DNA of 21,774 nt from a virus: IMG/VR virus record IMGVR_UViG_3300030107_004662, positions 1 through 21,774 of that record; one strand, given 5' to 3'. The position numbers and the translations under genes were made by a program. Positions 7,976 to 15,882 of the stretch are shown here, piece after piece (position 1 is the first letter of the stretch; each line of letters begins with the position of its first letter). Under the pieces are notes generated by a model, which was not told where the DNA came from, searched no databases, and was given only the letters and a program-made list of their open reading frames with translations.

Positions 7976-9012
7976 GTGATTTTCTAAAGACTATTATTAA
8001 AAATTCTGGAAACGAATATGCAGGAATCGCATCCGATGGGATCGAAGGAAGTGATGTCACGGGTTTTATTGATACTGGTTCTTATGTTTTCAATGCCCTG
8101 CTCTCTGGTTCTTTGTATGGTGGTATTCCAAACAATAAAATTATGGCACTGGCAGGAGAGTCTGCTACTGGTAAAACATATTTCGCACTTGGTATGTGTA
8201 AGAAATTTTTGGATGATAATCCAGACGGTGTGGTTTTGTATTTTGATACCGAACAAGCAATTACGTCCGACATGATTTCTGAAAGGGGAATGGACCCTTC
8301 AAGAGTTGCAATCTTTCCTGTTGCAACTGTCGAGACTTTCCGACACCAAGCAATCAGTATCGTCGATAAGTACATCGAGACAAAGGACAGTAAGCCTGTG
8401 TTTGTCGTTCTCGACTCTCTTGGAATGCTTTCCACCGAGAAAGAAATGAATGATACTGCCGAAGGGAAGTCCACCCGTGACATGACTAGGGCGCAAGTGA
8501 TCAAGGCAACATTCCGTGTGCTTACCCTTAAGTTGGGCAAGGCAGGTATTCCGCTTATCATGACAAACCACACCTATGATGTTGTTGGTGCTTATGTTCC
8601 TATGAAGGAGATGGGCGGTGGTTCTGGTTTGAAGTATGCCGCTTCTACGATTGTATATCTTTCAAAGAAGAAGGACAAGGATGGAACTGACATTGTTGGT
8701 AATATTATCAAGTGTAAATTGTTTAAAGGCAGATTTACGAAAGAAAACAAGGTTGTTGAGGTTCAATTGAATTATGATACTGGTTTGAATCCTTATTATG
8801 GTCTTGTTCCGATTGCAGTCAAGCATGATATCTTTAAAAAGGTTTCAACTCGGATAGAATTGCCTGACGGAAAGACCGCCTTTGAAAAGTCAATTAACAA
8901 CGAACCAGAAAAATATTTCACCAACGATGTTATGGAAAAACTAGAAGAAGCAGTTGCAAAAGAGTTTAAATATGGTACAATTAGTGAGGTAGAAAACGAT
9001 GACGAAGAATGA
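7972..9012 (+). CDS. uvsX: UvsX/RecA-like recombinase
   Basis: The 346-aa product has a RecA-fold ATPase core: Walker A GESATGKT (62-69), a YFDTEQA segment with the likely catalytic Glu94, Walker B VFVVLDS (143-149, Asp148), and a switch/L2-like region from MTNH to the glycine-rich [12 protein letters not shown] (197-225). UvsX pairs single-stranded DNA with homologous duplexes and drives recombination-dependent replication and repair in T4-like phages. Its position after the gp43-type gene and before the gp41-type gene is the usual order in marine T4-like genomes. The C-terminus is acidic, as in RecA-family proteins, where it tempers DNA binding. Its start overlaps the small upstream gene by 4 bases, and its end overlaps the next gene by 14. 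Confidence 0.93.
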   Translation: MSDFLKTIIKNSGNEYAGIASDGIEGSDVTGFIDTGSYVFNALLSGSLYGGIPNNKIMALAGESATGKTYFALGMCKKFLDDNPDGVVLYFDTEQAITSDMISERGMDPSRVAIFPVATVETFRHQAISIVDKYIETKDSKPVFVVLDSLGMLSTEKEMNDTAEGKSTRDMTRAQVIKATFRVLTLKLGKAGIPLIMTNHTYDVVGAYVPMKEMGGGSGLKYAASTIVYLSKKKDKDGTDIVGNIIKCKLFKGRFTKENKVVEVQLNYDTGLNPYYGLVPIAVKHDIFKKVSTRIELPDGKTAFEKSINNEPEKYFTNDVMEKLEEAVAKEFKYGTISEVENDDEE

Positions 9013-9238
9013 AAATGAATTTCCGCCGCCTACTAACAAGGACATGAAAAATAACAAAACACCGATAGATCATGGACAAAGTTCAAGGGGAATAGGTGAT
9101 ACTATTTCTAAACTCATAAAAACTTTAACCGCCGGTAGAGTTGAAGAATGTGAACCATGTAGGAAAAGAAAAGAAAAACTCAACAAAATAATGCCATATA
9201 AAAAGAGGAATGATGAAAACGAAGTACAGGACAATTGA
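8999..9238 (+). CDS. Small conserved-looking phage protein with CxxC
   Basis: The 79-aa product has a disordered, polar N-terminus and a compact C-terminal half with the pattern [11 protein letters not shown], then [21 protein letters not shown] recall the GxGDT-helix-CxxC-R-KLN-PY layout from small phage proteins of unknown function; the CxxC may bind metal. There is no signal or membrane segment. It overlaps uvsX by 14 bases, and the next gene starts 28 bases before its stop, so the set is densely coupled. Function unknown. Confidence 0.6.
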   Translation: MTKNENEFPPPTNKDMKNNKTPIDHGQSSRGIGDTISKLIKTLTAGRVEECEPCRKRKEKLNKIMPYKKRNDENEVQDN

Positions 9239-9500
9239 AGGTCAAGACGAAGGCAACATTAGAATTCTAGACGAAAGATTCAATGGTGTTGCAGTATCTC
9301 TTGGGAGAATTGCAATTGTTCCTCTTGAAGATTCTGACAAAGCAACTCTAAAATATGATTATGATATTCTAGAAATACCAGAGGGAATGGAACTAGATGA
9401 AGAATTTGAAACTCTTCTGGGTGACATTGTAATTGATATTCTGGAAAACAAACTAGAAGAAGATCCCAATTCATTGAGGTTCAACGACAGTGCAGATTGA
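9210..9500 (+). CDS. Small acidic phage protein of unknown function
   Basis: The 96-aa acidic product has a mixed beta N-terminal half (IRILDERFNGVAVSLGRIAI) and an acidic helix near the end (EEFETLLGDIVIDILENKL). Two adjacent ATGs at 9210 and 9213 follow an AGAGGA ribosome binding site at 9204-9209; the second has the better spacing. It overlaps the genes on both sides, which supports translation as part of the uvsX-helicase operon. I recognise no enzyme motif. A role as a replication accessory protein would be a guess from location only. Confidence 0.6.
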   Translation: MMKTKYRTIEGQDEGNIRILDERFNGVAVSLGRIAIVPLEDSDKATLKYDYDILEIPEGMELDEEFETLLGDIVIDILENKLEEDPNSLRFNDSAD

Positions 9501-10875
9501 AAAAATTATACTACATTCTATATCCTGCAACGAGCAGGTATCTAGATCCGTTATTCCTTTTTTGAAGAGTGAATATTTTCATGAAACGAAGCATAAAGTT
9601 GTATTTGATAAGATCAACGAATACATCCAAGAATACAATTCCCTTCCGTCGAAGGAAGCGATTTCTATTAGTGTTAGTAAAATCCCACAGAACGAAGATC
9701 AAGAGAAAGAATGTCAGGAACTGATCGAAGAAGTCTTTTCATTAGAAAGTGATTATGACAACGAATGGATCGTAAACGAATCAGAAAATTTCTGTAAAGA
9801 AAAGGCAGTCTATAATGCTATTCTGGAATCTATTCATATCATAGAAGGAAAGAGTAATACACAATCAGAAAATGCAATTCCCGGTATCTTGTCCGATGCT
9901 CTCTCTGTGGGATTCGATACTCACATCGGCCACGACTATATTGAAGACTCAGACCAAAGATATGAATTTTACCACAAGAAAGAAGATCGAATACCATTCG
10001 ATCTTGAAATGTTCAACACCATCACAAACGGTGGAACTCCAAACAAAACGCTGAACATTATCATGGCAGGAACCGGCGTCGGTAAGTCCATGTTTATGTG
10101 CCACCATGCAGCGACTTGTCTTGCACAAAACCTCAAGGTTCTTTATATCACATGTGAGATGGCGGAAGAAAGAATTGCAGAACGTATTGATGCAAATCTA
10201 ATGAACATTACTATGGATGATCTTCGTTGCATACCCAAAGACATGTACGAAAAGAAATTACAAAATGCTACAATGGGGTTCAACGGTAAACTGATTGTAA
10301 AAGAATACCCAACAGCAACTGCAAATGTAAACCACTTCCGGCATCTTCTTGACGAACTAAAACTCAAGAAGAAATTTGAACCGGATATTGTATTTGTTGA
10401 TTATCTTAACATCTGTGCCGCTGCTAGATTTAAGAATGCTGCGAATGTTAATTCATACATGTATGTTAAAGCAATAGCAGAAGAGTTGAGAGGCCTGTCC
10501 ATCGAAAAGAATCTTCCTATCTGGTCTGCAACTCAAACAAACAGACAGGGATTTGCAAACACCGATGTCGGTCTTGAAGAAGTATCAGAATCATTTGGTC
10601 TTCCTCAAACCGCAGATTTTATGTTTGCATTGATTGGAACAGAAGAACTTGATGAACAAGGCCAACTGCTGGTAAAACAACTTAAAAACCGATACAATGA
10701 TCTGGCGACAAATAGAAAATTTGTTGTTGGTGTTGAAAAGGCAAAGATGAAATTTAGTGATGTTTCTCTTTCGGAAAATGACAACATTTTAGGAACTGGT
10801 AATGATGCTGATATTGGATTGTCAGAAAAGCAAGCATCGAAGTACTCAGAAAAATTCACTCAATGGCAGATGTAG
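9490..10875 (+). CDS. 41: Replicative DNA helicase, T4 gp41/DnaB type
   Basis: The 461-aa product starts at GTG (9490) with GAGG at 9476-9479 as ribosome binding site, inside the end of the previous gene. It has an N-terminal helical domain (about 1-150) and a RecA-like DnaB core: Walker A GTGVGKS (194-200), CEMAEERIAERID (222-234, matching the DnaB H1a region), Walker B DIVFVDYLN (299-307), and ATQTNRQG with the sensor Gln near 350. Family members form a hexameric ring that unwinds DNA 5'-3' at the fork and recruits the primase, which is encoded immediately downstream with no gap. Length and order match gp41. Confidence 0.93.
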   Translation: MQIEKIILHSISCNEQVSRSVIPFLKSEYFHETKHKVVFDKINEYIQEYNSLPSKEAISISVSKIPQNEDQEKECQELIEEVFSLESDYDNEWIVNESENFCKEKAVYNAILESIHIIEGKSNTQSENAIPGILSDALSVGFDTHIGHDYIEDSDQRYEFYHKKEDRIPFDLEMFNTITNGGTPNKTLNIIMAGTGVGKSMFMCHHAATCLAQNLKVLYITCEMAEERIAERIDANLMNITMDDLRCIPKDMYEKKLQNATMGFNGKLIVKEYPTATANVNHFRHLLDELKLKKKFEPDIVFVDYLNICAAARFKNAANVNSYMYVKAIAEELRGLSIEKNLPIWSATQTNRQGFANTDVGLEEVSESFGLPQTADFMFALIGTEELDEQGQLLVKQLKNRYNDLATNRKFVVGVEKAKMKFSDVSLSENDNILGTGNDADIGLSEKQASKYSEKFTQWQM

Positions 10876-11925
10876 ATGAGCATACATATAGATCAGACTT
10901 ATATCAATAGAGTTTCACCTATGCTAGAAAGGTTTTCTTGGAAAAAATCTAATCTTGCAAATTGCAGATGTCCTATCTGTGGAGATTCTCAAAAGAATAA
11001 GAGCAAGGCAAGAGGATTTTTTTACCAAAAGTCAAACTCATATTTTTATAAGTGTCATAATTGTAGTTATGGATGTAATCTATATAACTTTTTAAAGCAA
11101 GTCTCATCTCAACTCGCAAAGGAATATTCCCTTGAGAGGTGGAAATCGGGCGAAGATAAAAACAAAACACCTCAAAAGGAAAAAAATATGTTCGGACTAT
11201 TAGGAAAAAAACCTGAGTTTAAAAAGAAAGACAAGGCACTGGATTCCTTACAATGTCTTACTTCTTTACCAGATGATCATGTTGTTGTTAAATTTGCCAA
11301 TATGAGAATTATTCCAAAGCAGCATTGGAAGTATCTTTACTTCTCAGAAGATTTTGGAAATTTGATGCGAGAATTTGATCCTACTGTTCCTTGCGTCGGA
11401 AAAGAAGAAAGGTTGGTAATTCCATTCTTCAATAAGAATGGAGATGTTGTTGCAATCCAAGGCCGTTCCCTAAATTTCAGAGACGAATCGAACGCAAGAA
11501 AAACTGCAAAATATATCACCGTAAAGGCAGATAAAAGTATTGAACGCCTTTGGTATGGTATGTGGAGAACAAAACCAGAAAAAAGAATTTATGTAGTAGA
11601 AGGTCCCATAGACAGCATGTTCCTGCAAAATTCTGTTGCAATGGTAGGTGCAGGAGCATTAGAAAAAATACCAAATAGATTCAAAGACAGTCCAATGACA
11701 TTCATTCTGGACAACGAACCAAGAAACCTTCAAATTTGCAAATACAATCAAAAACTTATTGATATGGGTAAAGATGTTTGTATATGGCCAGAGAACATAC
11801 AAGAAAAAGATATAAATGACCTTGCATACAGATTGTCTACTCGTAAAATTCAGAAGATGATTGACGAAAATACCGTCCGCGGCCTCGAAGCAAACCTTAA
11901 ACTTAAAGCATGGAGGAAGGTATGA
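10876..11925 (+). CDS. 61: DNA primase, T4 gp61 type
   Basis: The 349-aa product begins with a zinc-binding domain: CPIC (32-35) paired with CHNC (60-63) and a further Cys67. A charged linker follows, then a Toprim-like catalytic core. The core has IPFFNKNGDVVAIQGR (182-197), the acidic VVEGPIDSMF motif (240-249, Glu242) and FILDNEPRN (276-284, with Asp279). Gp61-type primases make short RNA primers for the lagging strand with the gp41 helicase. Its ATG directly follows the helicase stop, and its own stop overlaps the epimerase start by ATGA. The zinc domain and Toprim order make the call secure. Confidence 0.92.
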   Translation: MSIHIDQTYINRVSPMLERFSWKKSNLANCRCPICGDSQKNKSKARGFFYQKSNSYFYKCHNCSYGCNLYNFLKQVSSQLAKEYSLERWKSGEDKNKTPQKEKNMFGLLGKKPEFKKKDKALDSLQCLTSLPDDHVVVKFANMRIIPKQHWKYLYFSEDFGNLMREFDPTVPCVGKEERLVIPFFNKNGDVVAIQGRSLNFRDESNARKTAKYITVKADKSIERLWYGMWRTKPEKRIYVVEGPIDSMFLQNSVAMVGAGALEKIPNRFKDSPMTFILDNEPRNLQICKYNQKLIDMGKDVCIWPENIQEKDINDLAYRLSTRKIQKMIDENTVRGLEANLKLKAWRKV

Positions 11926-12845
11926 AATATTTAGTAACTGGCGGAGCCGGTTTTATTGGTTCCAATATCGTTAGTCGTTTACTCGATGGGGGAAACGAAG
12001 TAGTTGTCATTGACAATGAATCTTCAGATGCACACGACAATTTTTACTGGGACGACCGAGCAAAAAATTATCAATATGATATCTCAGAATACCAACCTTG
12101 GTTGACTAGATTGTTTGAAGGTGTTGATACGGTTTTTCATTGTGCGGCGGAAGCACGAATTCAACCTGCTATACTCAACCCCCTACTCGCAGTAAAGACA
12201 AACTCATATGGAACTTGTTGTGTGCTGCAAGCAGCAAGAGAGAAGGGCGTTCGTAGAGTGGTTTACTCATCTACCTCTTCTGCATACGGTTTAAAAAATG
12301 ACATACCAAACAAAGAAATTCAACCAGAAGACTGCTTAAATCCATATTCAGTTTCTAAAGTGTCTGGTGAAAAACTCTGCAAGATGTACTACGATCTGTT
12401 TGGTCTTGAAACAATTGTGTTTAGGTACTTTAATGTTTATGGAGAAAGACAACCCCTTAAAGGACAATATGCCCCCGTAGTAGGTCGCTTTCTCCGTCAA
12501 CACGAACGGGGTGAACCATTAACTATTGTCCCAGACGGTGAACAAAGAAGAGACTACACTCATGTTAGTGATGTAGTAGAAGCAAATATTCTTGCATCTA
12601 GTGTAAATCTTGGTTGTTTCTACGGAGAGGTTTATAACGTAGGAACAGGAACAAATTATTCTGTGAATGAACTTGCTTCCATGATTTCAGATAAGACGAT
12701 AATGGTAGAACCCAGAATAGGCGAAGCAAAAGTAACACTAGCAGACAATAAAAAGATAAAAAATGTAATGGGATGGGAACCTAAAATCAAGTTAGAAGAG
12801 TGGGTATCAAAACAACTGGAAGGTAATTATGAAAGTATTGGATAG
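11922..12845 (+). CDS. NAD-dependent nucleotide-sugar epimerase/dehydratase (UDP-glucose 4-epimerase-like)
   Basis: The start at 11922 (MKYLV) is chosen over the in-frame ATG at 11910 because GGAGG at 11912-11916 precedes it and it forms an ATGA overlap with the primase stop. The 307-aa extended short-chain dehydrogenase has the NAD-binding GGAGFIG loop (7-13), Asp31 after the second strand (NAD preference), the YSSTSSAYG serine site (115-123), the catalytic Tyr142-x3-Lys146 pair (YSVSK) and a RYFNVYG segment. Such enzymes interconvert UDP-sugars, most often Glc/Gal or GlcNAc/GalNAc. Position inside the replication operon is odd. It could feed the GT25-like transferase at 3284-3943 or reshape host glycans. 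Substrate cannot be read from the sequence. Confidence 0.85.
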   Translation: MKYLVTGGAGFIGSNIVSRLLDGGNEVVVIDNESSDAHDNFYWDDRAKNYQYDISEYQPWLTRLFEGVDTVFHCAAEARIQPAILNPLLAVKTNSYGTCCVLQAAREKGVRRVVYSSTSSAYGLKNDIPNKEIQPEDCLNPYSVSKVSGEKLCKMYYDLFGLETIVFRYFNVYGERQPLKGQYAPVVGRFLRQHERGEPLTIVPDGEQRRDYTHVSDVVEANILASSVNLGCFYGEVYNVGTGTNYSVNELASMISDKTIMVEPRIGEAKVTLADNKKIKNVMGWEPKIKLEEWVSKQLEGNYESIG

Positions 12846-13542
12846 AGGACATGTTGAGTTAGTAGATAGCATGGGAAGTGATTTGACTGTATGCAATGCA
12901 GCCAGAGTTTCTTTCAACAAAGAAACCGATTGGGACATCGACGAAGAAGCACTCTCAAGGATAAGAAAACCAATTCCACCTTGGGTCAGAGAAGAATGTA
13001 AAATCCTTTCCGAAAAGGATGCGAAACTCATTCGCTATCTTGCCAAACACAATCATTGGACACCCTTCGCACATCCGCAGATCACGTTGCGGATTAAGGC
13101 ACCTGTTTCTATTCGCACACAATTCTTCAAGCACAAACAAGGATTTGTCGAGAACGAAATTTCTCGACGATATGTTTCCTTTGAACCAGAATTCTATACC
13201 CCGGAATGGAGAGGCAAACCAACAAACGGTGCGAAGCAAGGAAGTGAAGAATTTATTGATATTGATCCAGAGACTGCTCGGGGATACGAAAATGTCTTAA
13301 ATTTGTCTCTATACAATTATAACCAACTATTAGAAAACGGAGTTGCTCCAGAACAAGCAAGATTTATCCTTCCACAAGGAATGTACACTGAATGGTATTG
13401 GACAGGCAGTCTGGCAGCATATGGAAGATTTTATAAACAACGGATCGACGAACATGCACAGTGGGAAATTAGACAATATGCCGATGCAATTGGAAATATA
13501 ATTTCTCCACTTTTTCCTGTTTCGTGGAATGAACTTACATAA
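12829..13542 (+). CDS. thyX: Flavin-dependent thymidylate synthase ThyX (variant motif)
   Basis: The 237-aa product has the ThyX layout: CNAARVSF near 22-29, HNHWTPFAHPQ (74-84), and the signature segment KHKQGFVENEISRRY at 101-115. The usual RHRxxSxNExSxRY motif appears with both arginines changed to lysine and one extra residue before Asn-Glu. The Asn-Glu, second Ser and Arg-Tyr are kept, and the later ARFILPQGMYTEWYWTG block is typical. ThyX uses FAD, NADPH and methylene-tetrahydrofolate to turn dUMP into dTMP, complementing the dUTPase at 3940-4446. It overlaps the epimerase end by 17 bases with GGAAGG just upstream of the ATG. The family call is firm; activity of the variant motif is inferred. 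Confidence 0.9.
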   Translation: MKVLDRGHVELVDSMGSDLTVCNAARVSFNKETDWDIDEEALSRIRKPIPPWVREECKILSEKDAKLIRYLAKHNHWTPFAHPQITLRIKAPVSIRTQFFKHKQGFVENEISRRYVSFEPEFYTPEWRGKPTNGAKQGSEEFIDIDPETARGYENVLNLSLYNYNQLLENGVAPEQARFILPQGMYTEWYWTGSLAAYGRFYKQRIDEHAQWEIRQYADAIGNIISPLFPVSWNELT

Positions 13543-13581
13543 ATAGAAGCACAGATATTAGTTATTAGGAGAATGTGATAT

Positions 13582-15510
13582 ATGTCATTACCAACCCCTT
13601 TTCAAGATTTTATTCATCTTAGTAGGTATTCTAGATGGATAGACGAAAAAGAAAGAAGAGAAACGTGGGAAGAAACTGTTTCCCGTTATTTTGATTTTTT
13701 TATTGAACATCTGGAAGAAAACCAGAACTATAAAGTATCAAAGAAAGAAAGAGAAGAGTTACAAAGTGCAATTATAGACCTTAAAGTCATGCCCTCGATG
13801 AGAGCATTAATGACTGCTGGCGAAGCACTCAAAAGAGATCATGTTGCTGGATATAATTGTGCATATGTAAGTGCTGGTAGAGTAAGATCTTTTGATGAAA
13901 TTTTATATATTCTTATGTGCGGAACTGGGGTTGGTTTCAGCGTCGAGAGAGATTTTCTAGACAAACTCGCAACAATTTCCGAGGAGTTTGAAGCAAGTGA
14001 TACGACAATTGTTGTACAAGATAGCAAGTTGGGTTGGGCAAAGGCCTATAAAGAACTCACATCACTACTTATTGGTGGTCAAATTCCGCAATGGGACTTG
14101 TCAAAAGTTAGACCTGCGGGGGAAAGACTTAAAACTTTCGGTGGTAGAAGTTCGGGCCCGGAACCTCTGGATGATCTATTTAAATTCACAGTGGAAACCT
14201 ATAAGAAGGCTTCTGGACGAAAACTCACATCGATTGAATGCCACGATATCATCTGTAAAATTGCAGAGATTGTTGTTGTCGGGGGAGTACGAAGAAGTGC
14301 CCTTATCTCGTTATCATCTCTCACAGACGAACGAATGCGGGAAGCGAAAATTGGTCAGTGGTGGCACGAAAACCCACAAAGGTCGCTCTCGAACAACTCC
14401 GTTGCATACAAAACAAAACCAGAAGTAGGTACGTTCATGGAAGAATGGATTTCTCTTTATAAGAGCAAGTCCGGTGAACGTGGTATCTTTAACCGTGCAG
14501 CAGCCAAAAAGACAGTAGAAAAACTAGGAGATAGGCGAGATCCAAATTACGATTTTGGTTGTAACCCATGCTCAGAAATTCTTCTCCGAGACAGAGAATT
14601 CTGCAATCTCACTGAAGTGGTTGTACGCAAAGAAGATACTGTCGAGTCCCTAAAGGAGAAAGTAAGACTTGCCACTATCCTTGGAACTTGGCAGTCCACC
14701 CTTACCAATTTCCGTTATCTTTCTAGTGAATGGAAGAATAACTGTGAAGAAGAAAGACTCTTGGGTGTTTCCCTAACAGGAATCATGGACAATGATTTAA
14801 TGAATGGAAAACAAGGTAAAGAAATTCTTGTTGAAACTCTCCAGGCCCTGAGAAGTGTTGCCGTTGAAACCAATAAACAACTTGCAAAGAAACTGAGAAT
14901 TAATCAATCAGCAGCAATTACATGTGTGAAACCATCGGGTACTGTAAGTCAGTTGGTTGATGCTTCTTCTGGTATTCATGCAAGACATTCTGAACATTAC
15001 ATCCGCACTGTTCGTGCTGACGTTAAAGATCCTCTTTGTAAGTTCATGATTGATCGCGGGTTCCCAGCAGAACCGGATGTAATGAAACCAGAACACACAA
15101 TGGTATTTTCTTTCCCGGTAAAGGCACCGGAAGGTTGTGTTGTCCGCACTGAAATGTCTGCCATAGAACAACTTGAGCATTGGCTATTATACCAAAAGCA
15201 TTGGTGTGAACACAAACCAAGTGTTACTGTTACTGTAAAGGAACATGAATGGATGGCAGTAGGTTCTTGGGTGTATGATCATTTTGATGATGTGAGTGGA
15301 GTTTCATTCTTGCCCCATTCAGATCATAGTTATAGGCAAGCACCATATCAAGACTGCACCGAAAAGGAATACAAAGAACTTCTAGAAAAAATGCCAGTTA
15401 ATGTTGACTGGAGTGAACTCTCCAATTATGAACAGGAAGACAATACTGCCGGTTCTCAGACAATGGCATGTTCGGGAAATTCTTGCGAAATTGTTGACTT
15501 AACAAACTAA
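13582..15510 (+). CDS. nrdJ: Class II (adenosylcobalamin-dependent) ribonucleotide reductase
   Basis: The 642-aa product has the full catalytic set of monomeric B12-dependent reductases. Cys93 lies in GYNCAYVS. Asn328, Cys330 and Glu332 lie in NPCSE. Cys341 follows exactly 11 residues after Cys330, the same spacing as the redox and radical cysteines of the Lactobacillus enzyme. The C-terminal shuttle pair CxxxxC (630/635, ACSGNSCEIVD) is present. No small-subunit or activase gene is nearby, as expected for class II. The enzyme would reduce host ribonucleoside triphosphates to deoxy forms, using oxygen-independent adenosylcobalamin from the host. It is about 100 residues shorter than the Lactobacillus enzyme. 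The ATG follows AGGAG at 13567-13571. It is the last gene of the long + strand operon before an independent promoter. Confidence 0.9.
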   Translation: MSLPTPFQDFIHLSRYSRWIDEKERRETWEETVSRYFDFFIEHLEENQNYKVSKKEREELQSAIIDLKVMPSMRALMTAGEALKRDHVAGYNCAYVSAGRVRSFDEILYILMCGTGVGFSVERDFLDKLATISEEFEASDTTIVVQDSKLGWAKAYKELTSLLIGGQIPQWDLSKVRPAGERLKTFGGRSSGPEPLDDLFKFTVETYKKASGRKLTSIECHDIICKIAEIVVVGGVRRSALISLSSLTDERMREAKIGQWWHENPQRSLSNNSVAYKTKPEVGTFMEEWISLYKSKSGERGIFNRAAAKKTVEKLGDRRDPNYDFGCNPCSEILLRDREFCNLTEVVVRKEDTVESLKEKVRLATILGTWQSTLTNFRYLSSEWKNNCEEERLLGVSLTGIMDNDLMNGKQGKEILVETLQALRSVAVETNKQLAKKLRINQSAAITCVKPSGTVSQLVDASSGIHARHSEHYIRTVRADVKDPLCKFMIDRGFPAEPDVMKPEHTMVFSFPVKAPEGCVVRTEMSAIEQLEHWLLYQKHWCEHKPSVTVTVKEHEWMAVGSWVYDHFDDVSGVSFLPHSDHSYRQAPYQDCTEKEYKELLEKMPVNVDWSELSNYEQEDNTAGSQTMACSGNSCEIVDLTN

Positions 15511-15514
15511 AAAC

Positions 15515-15542
15515 TTGACATCTTTTGAATTTGATGTATACT
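15515..15542 (+). promoter_or_regulatory. Strong sigma70-like promoter of the porin cassette
   Basis: A perfect -35 TTGACA (15515-15520) is followed after 16 bases by TATACT (15537-15542), a five-of-six -10 match. The predicted start is near 15549. It begins only 4 bases after the ribonucleotide reductase stop and drives the 65-aa peptide and porin genes. It is the best promoter match in the window and looks recognisable by unmodified host polymerase. Confidence 0.85.
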
Positions 15543-15548
15543 ATTATC

Positions 15549-15659
15549 TTAAACATGTCTATATAGTAGACACTTTAATTTTGAGTCAAAAAAGACTCAC
15601 AGGTGCATTCAGCACCAGCCCACTTAGCCGGGTTTAACTTAACAAAAGGAGAAAAAGTT
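15549..15659 (+). promoter_or_regulatory. Structured 5' leader with three perfect hairpins
   Basis: The untranslated leader of about 110 bases holds three successive short inverted repeats: TGTCTA/TAGACA (15556-15561 with 15567-15572), TGAGTC/GACTCA (15582-15587 with 15594-15599) and GGTGC/GCACC (15602-15606 with 15612-15616). It ends with an AAGGAG ribosome binding site at 15646-15651. Loops are 5 to 6 bases. The first repeat is also placed where an operator would sit. No known riboswitch class is recognised. It may stabilise the message, insulate translation or bind a regulator. Confidence 0.6.
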
Positions 15660-15857
15660 ATGGCTAATAAATCCGAATGTCCCGTAGTCGGGAATTGTGA
15701 AAAGGATATCGTTTCTAAATCGCTTGCCAAGGTTGGTGTTTGTCGATCAATGATGATCACCCTTGCCCTTCTGCCATTCTCGTGGGATGGTGTAATTTGG
15801 GTTGCAAGTGCAGTCAAATCTCTGTGGGATACCGCAACTTCCGCAGTAGGTTCTTGA
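15660..15857 (+). CDS. 65-aa membrane peptide of unknown function
   Basis: The ATG at 15660 lies 8 bases after a strong AAGGAG. An upstream GTG at 15603 falls inside a leader hairpin and is unlikely. The peptide has a polar N-terminus with Cys7 and Cys13, then Cys28, and a hydrophobic stretch from about 30 to 52 broken by Pro39 and Asp43. It therefore spans the membrane at most once, or lies along it as an amphipathic hairpin. The end (SLWDTATSAVGS) is small and polar. There is no cleavable signal. It is the first gene after a strong promoter and directly precedes the porin (25 bases apart), so it is likely abundant and may work with it. I recognise no family; a small holin-like or envelope-modifying peptide is possible. 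Confidence 0.65.
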   Translation: MANKSECPVVGNCEKDIVSKSLAKVGVCRSMMITLALLPFSWDGVIWVASAVKSLWDTATSAVGS

Positions 15858-15882
15858 TAACCTTAGAAAAGGAGATTTTCCT

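Noticed and set aside
8082-8573. Minus-strand open frame of 163 codons inside uvsX
   Set aside because: It lies wholly opposite the conserved Walker A and B region of UvsX and shows no recognisable protein features; it is explained by codon bias.
13538-13545. CATAAATA upstream of the reductase gene, one mismatch from the T4 late promoter box
   Set aside because: Nucleotide reductase genes are normally early or middle in T4-like phages, and single-mismatch copies of this 8-mer are expected by chance in AT-rich DNA.
13573-13578. ATGTGA start-stop minigene between the ribosome binding site and ATG of the reductase
   Set aside because: Its ATG is only one base from the AGGAG, too close for efficient initiation, so regulation by it is speculative.
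15603-15659. N-terminal extension of the 65-aa peptide from a GTG at 15603
   Set aside because: The GTG is inside a leader hairpin and has no ribosome binding site, while the ATG at 15660 has an ideal AAGGAG 8 bases upstream.
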